A stretch of DNA of 64,000 nucleotides from Arthrobacter sp. FB24 (GCF_000196235.1 NC_008541.1:1798001-1862000); one strand, 5' to 3'; counted from the stretch's first letter, positions 46,405 through 55,462 are shown. The notes: a model not told the origin generated them from the letters alone. A program made the numbers and translations.

Positions 46405-47226
46405 ATGTCACAGCAATCCCGGACCCTCCACGCCCCTGGACAGGCGGCGCCCCGCAGCCGCCGCCTGCTCGAAGCGCTCGGCGCGGCATCCATCGCAGCC
46501 ACCTTCATCTTCCTTGTCCTGACGCAGCCCGCGGACATCACCAACGGGCTGGCGAGCGGTTCCGCCCTGGTGGCCCTGGGCGGTTTCCTGCTGGGAGCCC
46601 TCCTCCTGATCGTGGGCGTGCTGCCCACCCTTCCCACCTCCACGCTGGTGCTGATCCCCGTGGCGCTCGTCCTCAACATCGCCCTTGGCCAGATCATGGG
46701 ATCCACTGGACTGCCGTTCTACTTCGACGCGATCGGCACGGTCCTCATCGCCGTCCTGGCGGGTCCGGCGGCGGGCGCTGCAACAGGCGCCCTCAGCAGC
46801 GTTGTCTGGTCCTTCATCAATCCCACGGTGCTGCCCTTCGCCGCCGGCGCGGCGCTCATCGGTTTCCTGGCGGGCCTCGCCGCGCGCTACGGCCTGTTCC
46901 GACGCTTCTACCTGGCCCCGGCGGCAGGCTTCGTGACGGGCATCCTGGCCGGCGTCGTCTCCGCACCTATTGCGGCTTTTGTTTTCGGCGGCACCTCCGG
47001 CATTGGTACCGGCGCCATTGTCAGCGCCTTCCGGGCCATGGGCGATTCGCTCCTGTCCGCCATTACCAAGCAGGCACTGATTTCGGACCCCATGGACAAG
47101 GCCATTGTCTTCGCAGTAGTTGCGCTGCTGGTGTACGCCCTGCCGCGCCGGACCGCGCTGCAGTTCGCTTTTGTGCGGCGCTTCAACGTGCTGGGCGGCA
47201 AGAAGCAGGGAACTCCGGACGCCTGA
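46405..47226 (+). CDS. ECF transporter S component (substrate-binding membrane protein)
   Basis: A 273-residue membrane protein with about six helices (LGAASIAATFIFLVL, VALGGFLLGALLLIVGVL, TLVLIPVALVLNIAL, AIGTVLIAVLAGPAAGAATG and others). The GLPFYFDAIGTVLIAVLAGP segment is typical of ECF substrate-specific subunits. AAGGAA precedes ATG 46405. A 93-base leader after the hydrolase holds no riboswitch that I recognise. It forms a transporter with the T and A subunits that follow; substrate unknown, possibly a nucleoside or base given the neighbours. Confidence 0.82.
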   Translation: MSQQSRTLHAPGQAAPRSRRLLEALGAASIAATFIFLVLTQPADITNGLASGSALVALGGFLLGALLLIVGVLPTLPTSTLVLIPVALVLNIALGQIMGSTGLPFYFDAIGTVLIAVLAGPAAGAATGALSSVVWSFINPTVLPFAAGAALIGFLAGLAARYGLFRRFYLAPAAGFVTGILAGVVSAPIAAFVFGGTSGIGTGAIVSAFRAMGDSLLSAITKQALISDPMDKAIVFAVVALLVYALPRRTALQFAFVRRFNVLGGKKQGTPDA

Positions 47227-47230
47227 TTCC

Positions 47231-48085
47231 GTGCCTGCCCCGTCGAGTAAACCCGCAGTGCCGAACGCCCCGTCAGCACTCCACCCCCTGACCGCATTGG
47301 CAGCGGCCGTATCGGCCGCGGCCATCACGACGGCGGTGTCCAGTTGGGCGGTTTCCCTTGCCGTGGCCCTTGGCAGCGCCTTGCTGGCGGCGCGGGCCGG
47401 GGTTGCAGGGCGGATGGCGCCCGCCGCCGCAGTGATCCTGGCGCCCTTTTGGCTGTCGCTGCTGATCATGCACGGGCTGTTCTTCCCGGAAGGTAAGACA
47501 GTGCTGGCTGAGAGGGGCGTCGCACGGGTTACTGCTGAGGGTCTAGGTTTCGCGCTGGACATGGGTATGCGGACGGCCGCCTACGTCATGGTATTCCTGC
47601 TCTTTTCGTTCACGGTGCGGGTGCCGGACCTGGTGGCGGTGATGTCAGCGCGCCGTGTGCCTGCGCAGCTCGGCTTCGTCCTGGCGTCCACCCTGACGCT
47701 GGCGCCGGCCATCACCGGCAGGCTGGCGCGGATCCGGCAGGCCCAGGAGTCCCGGGGACTGGTCCTCGGCGGCGGCCCCTTGCCGCGGCTGGCGGCGGCA
47801 CGGCTGCAGATGGTGCCGCTGGTCCTGTCGCTCATCCAGGATGCCGGGGAGCGGGCGCAGGCGCTTGATTCGCGGGGCTTCAACGGCGGCAGGGCGCGCA
47901 CCAGCTACCGGGAGGTGCCGGATACTGCCGGCCAGCGTGGATTCCGGGCCGTGGCCCTGCTGCTGGCCCTGATCCTGGTGGTGCTGCGGATCTCCGGCCA
48001 TTGGCCGGATGTCCAGGCGATCGACATCGGGTGGTTCGCCGTCAAGTGGTTGGCAGTCAAGCCGTTCGGGGGAGTCCCCGGATGA
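47231..48085 (+). CDS. ECF transporter T component (EcfT/CbiQ family)
   Basis: A 284-residue transmembrane subunit. Hydrophobic helices sit at about 25-45, 50-65, 65-85 and 105-130, and the coupling motifs are RIRQAQESRGL and DAGERAQALDSRGFNGG (A-R-G type) that contact the ATPases. GTG 47231 is chosen because it starts five bases after the S gene stop. The stop overlaps the ATPase start (ATGA). Confidence 0.85.
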   Translation: MPAPSSKPAVPNAPSALHPLTALAAAVSAAAITTAVSSWAVSLAVALGSALLAARAGVAGRMAPAAAVILAPFWLSLLIMHGLFFPEGKTVLAERGVARVTAEGLGFALDMGMRTAAYVMVFLLFSFTVRVPDLVAVMSARRVPAQLGFVLASTLTLAPAITGRLARIRQAQESRGLVLGGGPLPRLAAARLQMVPLVLSLIQDAGERAQALDSRGFNGGRARTSYREVPDTAGQRGFRAVALLLALILVVLRISGHWPDVQAIDIGWFAVKWLAVKPFGGVPG

Positions 48086-49656
48086 CGGCAGCTGCGCTGT
48101 TGGAAGCCAGAATTGAGGCATTCAGCTACCACGGTGAGGACCGGCCCGTTCTCCACGACTTCGCGGTGGCCGCGGGGCCCGGCACGCTCACCGCCGTGTT
48201 GGGCGGGTCCGGAAGCGGGAAGTCGACGCTTGGCAGGCTGTTGGCCGGCTGGCTGTCCGGCGGGAACGCAGGCCGCTTCACGGGCAGCCTGCACCTGCCG
48301 GCAGCGTCCCGCGGGGCGGCGGGGGACAGCGGGCCCCTCTACTTCCACGGCGGCGCGGACGATCCCCGTATCAATCCCGCGCTTTGGTCGGAGCAGGTGG
48401 GCTTCGTTCCACAGGATGCCGCGGCCCTGCTGTCCACCGTGGCGTCCACGGTTGCCGAGGAACTGGCGTTTGGCCTGGAAAACCGGGGGATGGACAGGCA
48501 GCTCATGCGCGCTGAAGTGGCACGTGCCGCCGACGCAGCGGGCCTGACGGCCATGCTGGGACGCGATCCCGCCACCCTCTCCGGCGGCGAACTGCGGCGG
48601 CTGGCTGTAGCCTGTTCCGCCATTACACGCCCCGGTGTGCTGGTCCTCGATGAACCGTTCGGCTCACTGGACAACGCCGGTGCGGCGTCGGTCCGCGCGC
48701 TGGTCCGCGGCCTCCTGGACTCCGGCACCGCCGTCATCGTCCTGAGCCAGGCCGCAGATGAGCTTGCCTTCTCAGCGGGGCACTGGCTCGTGCTCGACGG
48801 CGGCACCGTCACCGCCCGGGGCACGCCCGGCGAGCTGGCAGGCGGCCCCGCGCTGCTGCGATCCGGCGTCGTCGTTCCCGCGCTGGCGGGCTTCCGTTCC
48901 GGCCCGCGCCTCCCGGCCGCTGGTCCGCTCCCGGCCGCGGCAAGCTGCCGTCCCGGTGGGGCAGACGCCCCTGCTGCTGTCCTGGACCTGGAGAGTGTCA
49001 CGTTCGGCTATCCGGCCGAACGCCGGGCACGCCGAGGAACCCGGGAAACGCTGCAGGGTGTGCTGGGCGGGTTAAGCCTCGCTGTAACGGCAGGTGAGAT
49101 CGTGGCGGTGACGGGCCCGAACGGTGCCGGCAAGTCCACCCTGCTCCGGCATTTCAACGGACTGCTTCGACCGGACCTGGGCTCCGTCCGGATCCAGGGC
49201 AAGGACATCGCCGGCATTCCCACGGGAAGGGTCGCAGACCTGGTGGGCCTGCTGTTCCAGCATCCGCGGGACCAGCTCTTCGAGCGGACCGTCCTGCGCG
49301 AAGTGCTTTTTGGCCTGGACCGCACGTTCGGGGCGGCGGCGGACACGAAGGCACGGGCTGCCCTGGCGGCAGTCGGGCTCGATGATCAGCTTCATATCCA
49401 TCCGTATGAGCTGCCGTCCTCCCGCCAGCGGCTCCTGGCCCTCGCCACGGTGCTCGCCCGGGAGCCGCGGCTCCTGGCACTGGACGAACCGACCGTGGGG
49501 CTGGACCGGCACGGCCTCGAACGCCTCGATGAAGCCGTGTGCGCCGCGGCGAAGCGGGGCGCCGCCGTCGTAATGGTCACGCACGAGCTCGACTATGCCC
49601 GTGCCACGGCCCACCGCATCCTGGACCTCAGGAATGGCACGCTGCGGGAACTGTGA
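48082..49656 (+). CDS. ECF transporter ATPase, fused A1-A2
   Basis: A 524-residue chain of two ABC ATPase halves. Half 1: Walker A GGSGSGKST near 42, signature TLSGGELRR near 167, Walker B VLVLDEPFG near 186, and LSQAADE where the switch His should be (Q223). Half 2: Walker A GPNGAGKST near 345, signature replaced by ELPSSRQRL near 445, Walker B LLALDEPTVGLD near 467, and normal switch VTHEL. In a head-to-tail dimer the half-1 site would pair with the half-2 signature, so both defects fall on one nucleotide site. Overlaps the T gene by four bases. Confidence 0.9.
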   Translation: MTAAALLEARIEAFSYHGEDRPVLHDFAVAAGPGTLTAVLGGSGSGKSTLGRLLAGWLSGGNAGRFTGSLHLPAASRGAAGDSGPLYFHGGADDPRINPALWSEQVGFVPQDAAALLSTVASTVAEELAFGLENRGMDRQLMRAEVARAADAAGLTAMLGRDPATLSGGELRRLAVACSAITRPGVLVLDEPFGSLDNAGAASVRALVRGLLDSGTAVIVLSQAADELAFSAGHWLVLDGGTVTARGTPGELAGGPALLRSGVVVPALAGFRSGPRLPAAGPLPAAASCRPGGADAPAAVLDLESVTFGYPAERRARRGTRETLQGVLGGLSLAVTAGEIVAVTGPNGAGKSTLLRHFNGLLRPDLGSVRIQGKDIAGIPTGRVADLVGLLFQHPRDQLFERTVLREVLFGLDRTFGAAADTKARAALAAVGLDDQLHIHPYELPSSRQRLLALATVLAREPRLLALDEPTVGLDRHGLERLDEAVCAAAKRGAAVVMVTHELDYARATAHRILDLRNGTLREL

Positions 49657-49674
49657 CCGCCGCTAAACACAGCA

Positions 49675-49713
49675 GCGCCGCCGCCCGCACCGGAGTGGTG
49701 CGGGCGGCGGCGC
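49675..49713. terminator. Convergent GC-rich hairpin terminator
   Basis: A perfect 17-base inverted repeat (GCGCCGCCGCCCGCACC and its complement) with a 5-base loop GGAGT lies between the convergent ECF ATPase and fadB genes. There is no T run, so termination may rely on the hairpin alone. Confidence 0.7.
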
Positions 49714-49735
49714 CGGCTGACAGCGGAGCCTGTCG

Positions 49736-51907
49736 CTAGGCCGCGGCCGCCGCGGAGGCGACACCCGGAGCCAGGAACCGCTTGCCGTTGACGCGCTCGG
49801 AGGCTCCCACCCGGTCCAGGTACGGGGTGATGCCGCCGAGGAACATCGGCCACCCTGCCCCGAGGATCATGCAGAGGTCGATGTCTTCCGGTCCGGCCAC
49901 CACGCCCTCTTCCAGCATGAGTCCGATTTCCTCGGCCAGCGCATCCTGCGTCCGGCGCAGGACTTCCTCACCCGTCGAGGGGGACGTGCCGAAGGACAGC
50001 AGCGCCAGGGTTTCCGCCGGAATGAACGGCTTGCCGTCCGGTCCCCTGTCCGGCGCCCATATGGATGTCACGCCGTTGTCGATCAGCTTCTGCAGGTTCT
50101 GGGAAACGGTGAAGCGGTGTCCAAACGCGGCGTGCAGGGATTCCTGGACGTGCTGCGCCACCGGCAGGCCCACCATCGCGCCAAGCGTGAACGGAGTCAT
50201 GGGCAGCCCCATCGGGCGCAGCGCATTGTCCGCCACCTCGGCCGGAGTCCCCTCGTCGAACGCGGCGGTCACTTCGCCCATCAGGCGCAGCAGTATGCGG
50301 TTGACTACGAACGCCGCTGCATCCTTGACCAGCACTGCGGTCTTCTTCAGGCCCTTGGCGAGCTCAAACGCGGTGGCCAGCACGGCGTCGTCGGTCTTGG
50401 GGGCGCGGACTATCTCCAGCAGCGGCATCACGGCCACCGGGTTGAAGAAGTGGAATCCCACCAGGCGTTCCGGGTGGGCCAGGTCCGCAGCCATCGCGGT
50501 GACGGACAACGAGGACGTGTTGGTGGCGAGGATGCACTCGGGGGAGACAATCGCTTCCACCTCCGCGAACACCTGCTTCTTGACGTTCAGTTCCTCGAAC
50601 ACGGCCTCGATGACGAAGTCCGCATCGGCAAATGCATCCTTGGAAACCGATCCGGTGACCAGCGCCTTGGTGCGGTTGGCGGCGTCGGCACTGATCCGCT
50701 TCTTAGCCAGCATTTTGTCCACTTCAGCGTGGACATAGCCCACGCCTTTGTCCACGCGGGCCTGGTCGATGTCAGTCATCACGACGGGGACCTTGAGCTG
50801 CCGGGCGAAGAGCAGGGCAAGCTGGCTGGCCATCAGGCCTGCGCCCACCACGCCTACCTTGGTCACAGGCCGGGCCAGTTTGCGGTCAGGTGCACCCGCC
50901 GGACGCTTGGAGCGCTTCTGCACGAGGTCCAGGAAGGCGTAGACCGTGGAGCGGAACTCGTCAGTCTGCATGAGGCCGGCCAGGGTCTCGCACTCGAGCT
51001 CCGCCGAGTCAGACTGGCTCATGGTCCTGTTGGCCTCCATGATGTCCAGCACCTTTGCCGGCGCCGGCGACGCGTTGGACGTCTTGGACTCCACGAACCC
51101 GCGTCCGGCGGCAACGGCCGCCGCCCAGCGTTCGGCAACGGCCGGGTCGGACGGCTCGACGGCGTTGGGCCGTTCCGGGGCTGCCTCACCCGAGATGACG
51201 CCTGCGGCCCAGGCCAGGGACTGTTCCACGAAGTCCGCAGGTTCGAAGATGGCGTCGGCAATTCCCAGGCTGAAGGCCTGCGGACCGGTGAGCGTCCGGT
51301 TGTTGCTGAGCGGATTCTCGATCATCACCTTGACGGCGTTTTCGGGTCCGATCAGCCGCGGCAGGATGTATACGCCTCCCCAGCCGGGCACCAGGCCGAG
51401 GAAGGCTTCGGGAAGTGCCAGTGCGCCGGCGCCTGTGGACACCGTGCGGTAGGTGGACTGCAGGGCGATCTCCAGCCCGCCGCCCAGGGCCACACCGTTG
51501 ATGAAGGCGAAGCTGGGCACTCCCAGGTTGGCCAGTGTGGCATAGACGTCATGGCCCAGCTGGGCCATCCAGAGGCCGTGGTCACGGTTGTTGAGGGACT
51601 TGACGGCGGACAGGTCCGCGCCGGCCACCAGGTAATAAGGCTTCCCGGTGACGCCGACGCCCACGATCTCGCCGCGGGCGGCACGGTCCTTGAGGCCCTC
51701 GAGGACCGTCCCCAGCTCCACGAGGGTGTTCGGGCCCAGCGTGGTGGGCTTGGAGTGGTCCAGTCCGTTGTCCAGGGTGATCAGCGCGAAGGTTCCCGGG
51801 CTGGGCCTGCCGCCGGATGCCGGCAGCTGGATGTCCTGCACATACGAATGCGTGACCGTCTCGTCGGGGAAAAGATCGGCAAGCTTACGGAAATCTGCGG
51901 CGCTCAT
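49736..51907 (-). CDS. fadB: Multifunctional fatty-acid oxidation enzyme (enoyl-CoA hydratase / 3-hydroxyacyl-CoA dehydrogenase)
   Basis: A 723-residue beta-oxidation enzyme. The crotonase half (about 1-300) has the oxyanion-hole stretch PYYLVAGADLSAVKSL and NGVALGGGLEIALQ, then FLGLVPGWGGVYILPRLIG. The NAD-binding dehydrogenase half (about 350-720) has VGVVGAGLMASQLALLF and the HFFNPVAVMPLLEIV motif. It converts enoyl-CoA to 3-ketoacyl-CoA. It overlaps the thiolase gene by four bases and follows it in the operon. Also called FadJ in some genomes. Confidence 0.95.
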   Translation of the reverse strand: MSAADFRKLADLFPDETVTHSYVQDIQLPASGGRPSPGTFALITLDNGLDHSKPTTLGPNTLVELGTVLEGLKDRAARGEIVGVGVTGKPYYLVAGADLSAVKSLNNRDHGLWMAQLGHDVYATLANLGVPSFAFINGVALGGGLEIALQSTYRTVSTGAGALALPEAFLGLVPGWGGVYILPRLIGPENAVKVMIENPLSNNRTLTGPQAFSLGIADAIFEPADFVEQSLAWAAGVISGEAAPERPNAVEPSDPAVAERWAAAVAAGRGFVESKTSNASPAPAKVLDIMEANRTMSQSDSAELECETLAGLMQTDEFRSTVYAFLDLVQKRSKRPAGAPDRKLARPVTKVGVVGAGLMASQLALLFARQLKVPVVMTDIDQARVDKGVGYVHAEVDKMLAKKRISADAANRTKALVTGSVSKDAFADADFVIEAVFEELNVKKQVFAEVEAIVSPECILATNTSSLSVTAMAADLAHPERLVGFHFFNPVAVMPLLEIVRAPKTDDAVLATAFELAKGLKKTAVLVKDAAAFVVNRILLRLMGEVTAAFDEGTPAEVADNALRPMGLPMTPFTLGAMVGLPVAQHVQESLHAAFGHRFTVSQNLQKLIDNGVTSIWAPDRGPDGKPFIPAETLALLSFGTSPSTGEEVLRRTQDALAEEIGLMLEEGVVAGPEDIDLCMILGAGWPMFLGGITPYLDRVGASERVNGKRFLAPGVASAAAAA

Positions 51908-53235
51908 GCTGCGGCTCCTTCAGTCTCGGTGGTGGAAGATTCTGCGGCGGCATCGTCCGCTGGTGAAGGGACGCCGCTGTTGTCTGTGTATTCCGAGTGA
52001 CGCGGGTTTTCCCAGATGACGGTGGCGCCCATGCCCAGGCCGATGCACATGGTGGTCATGCCGTAGCGGACCGAGGGGTCCTCTTCGAACTGGCGCGCCA
52101 GCTGGTTCATCAGGCGTACTCCGGACGAAGCCAGGGGATGCCCGACGGCGATCGCGCCGCCATAGCGGTTGACGCGGGGATCGTCGTCGGAAATACCGAA
52201 ATGGTCCAGGAAGCTCAGCACCTGGACGGCGAACGCCTCGTTGATCTCGAACAGCCCGATGTCCGCGATGCCGAGGCCTGCGTTCTTCAGTGCCTTCTCG
52301 GTGGCAGGGACCGGACCGATCCCCATGACTTCGGGTTCCACCCCGGCGAAGGCATAGCTGACCAGGCGCATCTTCACCGGCAGTCCAAGCTCGGCGGCGG
52401 CATCCGCCGAGGCCAGCAGCGCCGCCGTCGCGCCGTCGTTCAACCCGGCGGCGTTGCCGGCAGTTACCCGGCCGTGGGGGCGGAAGGGCGTGCGCAGCGA
52501 GGCGAGGTCCTCGAGCGAAGTTCCCGGCCGGGGCGGCTCATCAACAGTGTTGACCGTCCAGCCCTGTCCCGGCTTCATCGTGGCCACCGGCACCAGGTCC
52601 GGCTGGATCTGGCCTTTTCCGTAGGCAGCTGCCAGCTTGTCCTGGGACGCCACCGCGTAGGCATCCGTGCGGTCCTTGGTGATGGCCGGAAAACGGTCGT
52701 GCAGGTTTTCCGCGGTATTTCCCATGTTCAGCGCGGCGGGATCCACCAGGCGCTCGGACATAAAGCGCGGATTGGGATCGGCCCCCTCGCCCATCGGGTG
52801 GTTGCCCATGTGCTCCACCCCGCCGGCGATGACGACGTCGTAGGCGCCGAAGGCAATGCCGCTGGCAGTGGTGGTCACTGCGGTCATTGCACCGGCGCAC
52901 ATGCGGTCCACGGCGAATCCCGGCACGGTGCGGGGGAGTCCGGCCAGCAGGGCCGCCGTGCGGCCGATGGTAAGCCCCTGGTCGCCGGTTTGCGTAGTGG
53001 CGGCGACGGCCACCTCATCGACGCGGTCCGCGGGGAGTGAGGGGTTGCGGCGCATCAGTTCGCGGATGCACTTGACCACAAGGTCATCAGCACGGGTCCC
53101 GGCGTAGATGCCCTTCTCGCCCGCGCGCCCGAACGGGGTGCGGACTCCGTCCACAAAGACGACATCGCGGACGGCGCGGGGGATTCTGCTGCTACTTGCT
53201 CCGCTGCTGTCTTTTCCGCTGTGGGCTTGGCTCAC
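51904..53235 (-). CDS. fadA: Acetyl-CoA acyltransferase (thiolase)
   Basis: A 443-residue thiolase splitting 3-ketoacyl-CoA. Catalytic nucleophile C113 in DRMCAGAMTAV, His in VGHPLASSG (about 366), second Cys in TMCIGLGMG (about 405). The N-terminal ~20 residues are Ser/Gly-rich and possibly not needed. GTG 53235 has GAGGAG upstream. It is the first gene of a fadA-fadB operon; a palindromic operator lies upstream at 53312-53327. Confidence 0.95.
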   Translation of the reverse strand: MSQAHSGKDSSGASSSRIPRAVRDVVFVDGVRTPFGRAGEKGIYAGTRADDLVVKCIRELMRRNPSLPADRVDEVAVAATTQTGDQGLTIGRTAALLAGLPRTVPGFAVDRMCAGAMTAVTTTASGIAFGAYDVVIAGGVEHMGNHPMGEGADPNPRFMSERLVDPAALNMGNTAENLHDRFPAITKDRTDAYAVASQDKLAAAYGKGQIQPDLVPVATMKPGQGWTVNTVDEPPRPGTSLEDLASLRTPFRPHGRVTAGNAAGLNDGATAALLASADAAAELGLPVKMRLVSYAFAGVEPEVMGIGPVPATEKALKNAGLGIADIGLFEINEAFAVQVLSFLDHFGISDDDPRVNRYGGAIAVGHPLASSGVRLMNQLARQFEEDPSVRYGMTTMCIGLGMGATVIWENPRHSEYTDNSGVPSPADDAAAESSTTETEGAAA

Positions 53236-53311
53236 GTGATACTCCTCATCGAGACATGGGTGCCGGACGCACGCCTATGGCAGCGGCGGTCCGGGCGGCA
53301 TTGATCTCAAT

Positions 53312-53327
53312 GTTACTCGTGAGTAAC
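53312..53327. promoter_or_regulatory. Palindromic operator upstream of fadA
   Basis: GTTACTC-GT-GAGTAAC, a 7-base inverted repeat with a 2-base centre, lies 77 bases upstream of the thiolase start. This is the form of a TetR-family operator and probably controls fadAB in response to acyl-CoA. The regulator is not encoded in the window. Confidence 0.55.
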
Positions 53328-53398
53328 TTAGCTGGCAAGGACCCCGGCGGACTGTTTGCCCGGGGGCCGCCGGCACCAGGCGGGGAGGTCCGGGAAGC

Positions 53399-54748
53399 CT
53401 AGCTTCCGGTGCCGGGAGCGGCCTTGGGTTCCTTGGGTTCCTTGGGTTCCTTAGGCGGCAGGGGCTGCGGATTGAGGAACGCGGCAGTAATCAGGGGAGC
53501 CGTCAGTTCGATCTGCCACGGCCGGGCACCGAGTTCACCGAGCTCCTCGGCGATCCCTTCTTCGCTGAGCTCGGCGGGCGGACGCCAGGCCACCCGACGC
53601 AGGAAATCGGGCGTGAGCAGGTTTTCGACAGGCAGGTTCAGTTCGTCGGCCTTGTCCTGCAGGAGGGGCCGGGCAGTAGCCAGGCGTTCGGCCGCAGCCG
53701 GGTCCCTGTCCGCCCAGACCCGCGGCGGCGGCGGCGCGTTGGTCGGCAGGTGCAGCGGCGGCAGCTCCTCCATTGTCCTGGCCGTTGCGATGCACCGCAG
53801 CCAGCGCGGAGCCTCGCGCTGTGCGGCCCGGCCGTGGAACCCCTTGGTGCCCAGCAGCTGCGGCACGGTGGAGGGCATGGCCTTCGCGGCCGCCACAAGG
53901 GCTGAATCTGGGATGAGCCGGCCCGGGGCAACGTCGCGCTTGCGGGCCAGGGAATCCCGTTCCAGCCACAGTTCGCGGACCGCAGCCAGCTGGCGGCGGT
54001 CCCTGATCTGGTGCAGTCCGGAGGTCTTGCGCCAGGGGTCCACGCGGGGAGGGGCGAGGCCGGCCGCGAGGATGGCGGCGAACTCCTGCTCGGCGTATTC
54101 CAGCTTCCCGTCGCCCTGGAGCAGCTCGATGAGTTCTTCGCGCAGCTCCGTGAGGACTTCTACGTCCAGGGCCGCGTACCGCAGCCATGGTTCAGGGAGC
54201 GGGCGGGTGGACCAGTCGGCGGCGGAATGTTCCTTCGCGAGGCCGAACCCGAGCAGTTGCTCGATGACTGCTGCCAGGCCCACCCTCGGCAGCCCCGCGA
54301 GCCGCGCTGCGAGCTCGGTATCGAACAGTTTGTCCGGCCACATGCCCAGTTCCGACAGGCACGGAAGGTCCTGGCTCGCTGCGTGCAGGATCCACTCGAC
54401 GCCTTCCAGCGCGTCGTTGATGATCTGCAGGTCACCGAAGGGTTCAGGATCGATGAGCCACGTGCCCGAGCCCTCGCGGCGGATCTGGACCAGGAAGGCC
54501 CGTTGCCCGTAACGGAAGCCCGACGCCCGTTCCGCGTCCACCCCGGCCGGGCCCGTCCCGGCGGCTATCGCGGCGGCGCAGCGTTCCAGCCCCGCGGGAG
54601 TTTCAATGACTAGCGGTACTCCGTCGCGGGGGGAGTCGAGGTCGATGACCTCGGGGACCAGGCTGTCAAAGCCTTCCACCGTGATGTGGGGAGTAATGTC
54701 AGCAGCCGGGACGCCGGCTGTGGTGTGTTCCGGATTTTGAGGGGTCAT
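53399..54748 (-). CDS. rnd: Ribonuclease D (3'-5' exonuclease with HRDC domain)
   Basis: A 449-residue DEDD-type exoribonuclease involved in RNA 3' trimming. DEDD motifs: GVDAERASGFRYGQRAF (DxE), ILHAASQDLPCLSELGM and LRYAALDVEVLTELREEL. HRDC domain at about 245-320 (RDRRQLAAVRELWLERDSLARKRDVAPGRLI). The C-terminus is Pro-rich and ends in a KEPKEPKEPK repeat. GAAGG precedes ATG 54748. In actinobacteria this gene is commonly followed or preceded by DUF3000, as here. Confidence 0.92.
   Translation of the reverse strand: MTPQNPEHTTAGVPAADITPHITVEGFDSLVPEVIDLDSPRDGVPLVIETPAGLERCAAAIAAGTGPAGVDAERASGFRYGQRAFLVQIRREGSGTWLIDPEPFGDLQIINDALEGVEWILHAASQDLPCLSELGMWPDKLFDTELAARLAGLPRVGLAAVIEQLLGFGLAKEHSAADWSTRPLPEPWLRYAALDVEVLTELREELIELLQGDGKLEYAEQEFAAILAAGLAPPRVDPWRKTSGLHQIRDRRQLAAVRELWLERDSLARKRDVAPGRLIPDSALVAAAKAMPSTVPQLLGTKGFHGRAAQREAPRWLRCIATARTMEELPPLHLPTNAPPPPRVWADRDPAAAERLATARPLLQDKADELNLPVENLLTPDFLRRVAWRPPAELSEEGIAEELGELGARPWQIELTAPLITAAFLNPQPLPPKEPKEPKEPKAAPGTGS
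53422..53452 (-). repeat. 9-base tandem repeat in rnd (KEP repeat)
   Basis: Three full copies of a 9-base unit (CCTTGGGTT on the plus strand) and part of a fourth encode the tripeptide KEP in the last residues of RNase D. Such short perfect repeats change length easily by slippage. Confidence 0.8.
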
Positions 54749-54805
54749 GATGCCTTCAGTTTACCGACATCGCGCTGGAGGGCGCCCCGCCGTAGCCAGC
54801 CATGG

Positions 54806-55456
54806 TCAGTTGCGCCGCCTGCGGGGCAGGGCGGTGACACCCTCCGGCAGCGGAGGGAGTCCGGCGAACGTGCAGACCATGTCCGACCACGCCTCCAGGT
54901 GCGACCGGATATCCGGCCCCTCGGGGGTCCACGACGCCCGCAGTTCGATGTCGATGGAACCCGGCCGGTCGGCGAGGGTGCCGAAGCTTTCGGACAGGAT
55001 CCTGGTGGCTGTTCCGCCCGCCGCACGGTAGGGGGCCCCGTGGTTTTCCAGCGCCTCGACCAGCCAGGTCCAGGCCACCGAGCCGAGCATTTCGTCGTTG
55101 CCCATCTCAGCCTCCAGCTGGGCGCGGATGTAGGTGACGATCCGGAACTCCCCGTCCCAAACAGTCGAGCCGTCTGGATCGTAGAGCAGGATGAACCTGC
55201 CGGTGGCGAGTTCCTCAGCATCGTCGTCATTGCTTCCCGTAGCGCGGACCAGGGCGGCGGAAACCGGCCCGTGCACGGCGGCGGGGGCCGGCCCCGGGAC
55301 CGGACCGATGACCTCTGCTCCGAGGGCCACTGCAAAGGGCGCCAGCCGCGAGGGCGCGGGGATCTCGTCCAGATGCAGCTCACTGCGGCACCGTGCTTTT
55401 CGAAGGGATCCCAAAGCGGCAAGGAACTCCGCGGGAACCTGGGCGAGTTCGTTCAC
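54806..55456 (-). CDS. DUF3000 domain-containing protein
   Basis: A 216-residue soluble protein recognised as DUF3000 by LAALGSLRKARCRSELHLDEIPAPSRLAP at the N-terminus and GRFILLYDPDGSTVWDGEFRIVTYIRA in the middle. Function unknown; constant neighbour of RNase D in actinobacteria. The GTG start at 55456 lies six bases after TAACCT, so it is likely leaderless. Confidence 0.88.
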   Translation of the reverse strand: MNELAQVPAEFLAALGSLRKARCRSELHLDEIPAPSRLAPFAVALGAEVIGPVPGPAPAAVHGPVSAALVRATGSNDDDAEELATGRFILLYDPDGSTVWDGEFRIVTYIRAQLEAEMGNDEMLGSVAWTWLVEALENHGAPYRAAGGTATRILSESFGTLADRPGSIDIELRASWTPEGPDIRSHLEAWSDMVCTFAGLPPLPEGVTALPRRRRN

Positions 55457-55462
55457 ATTCGC

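Noticed and set aside
50117..52000. A 627-codon plus-strand frame opposite fadB
   Set aside because: Shadow of fadB; the His- and Gly-rich product is typical of antisense frames in high-GC genes.
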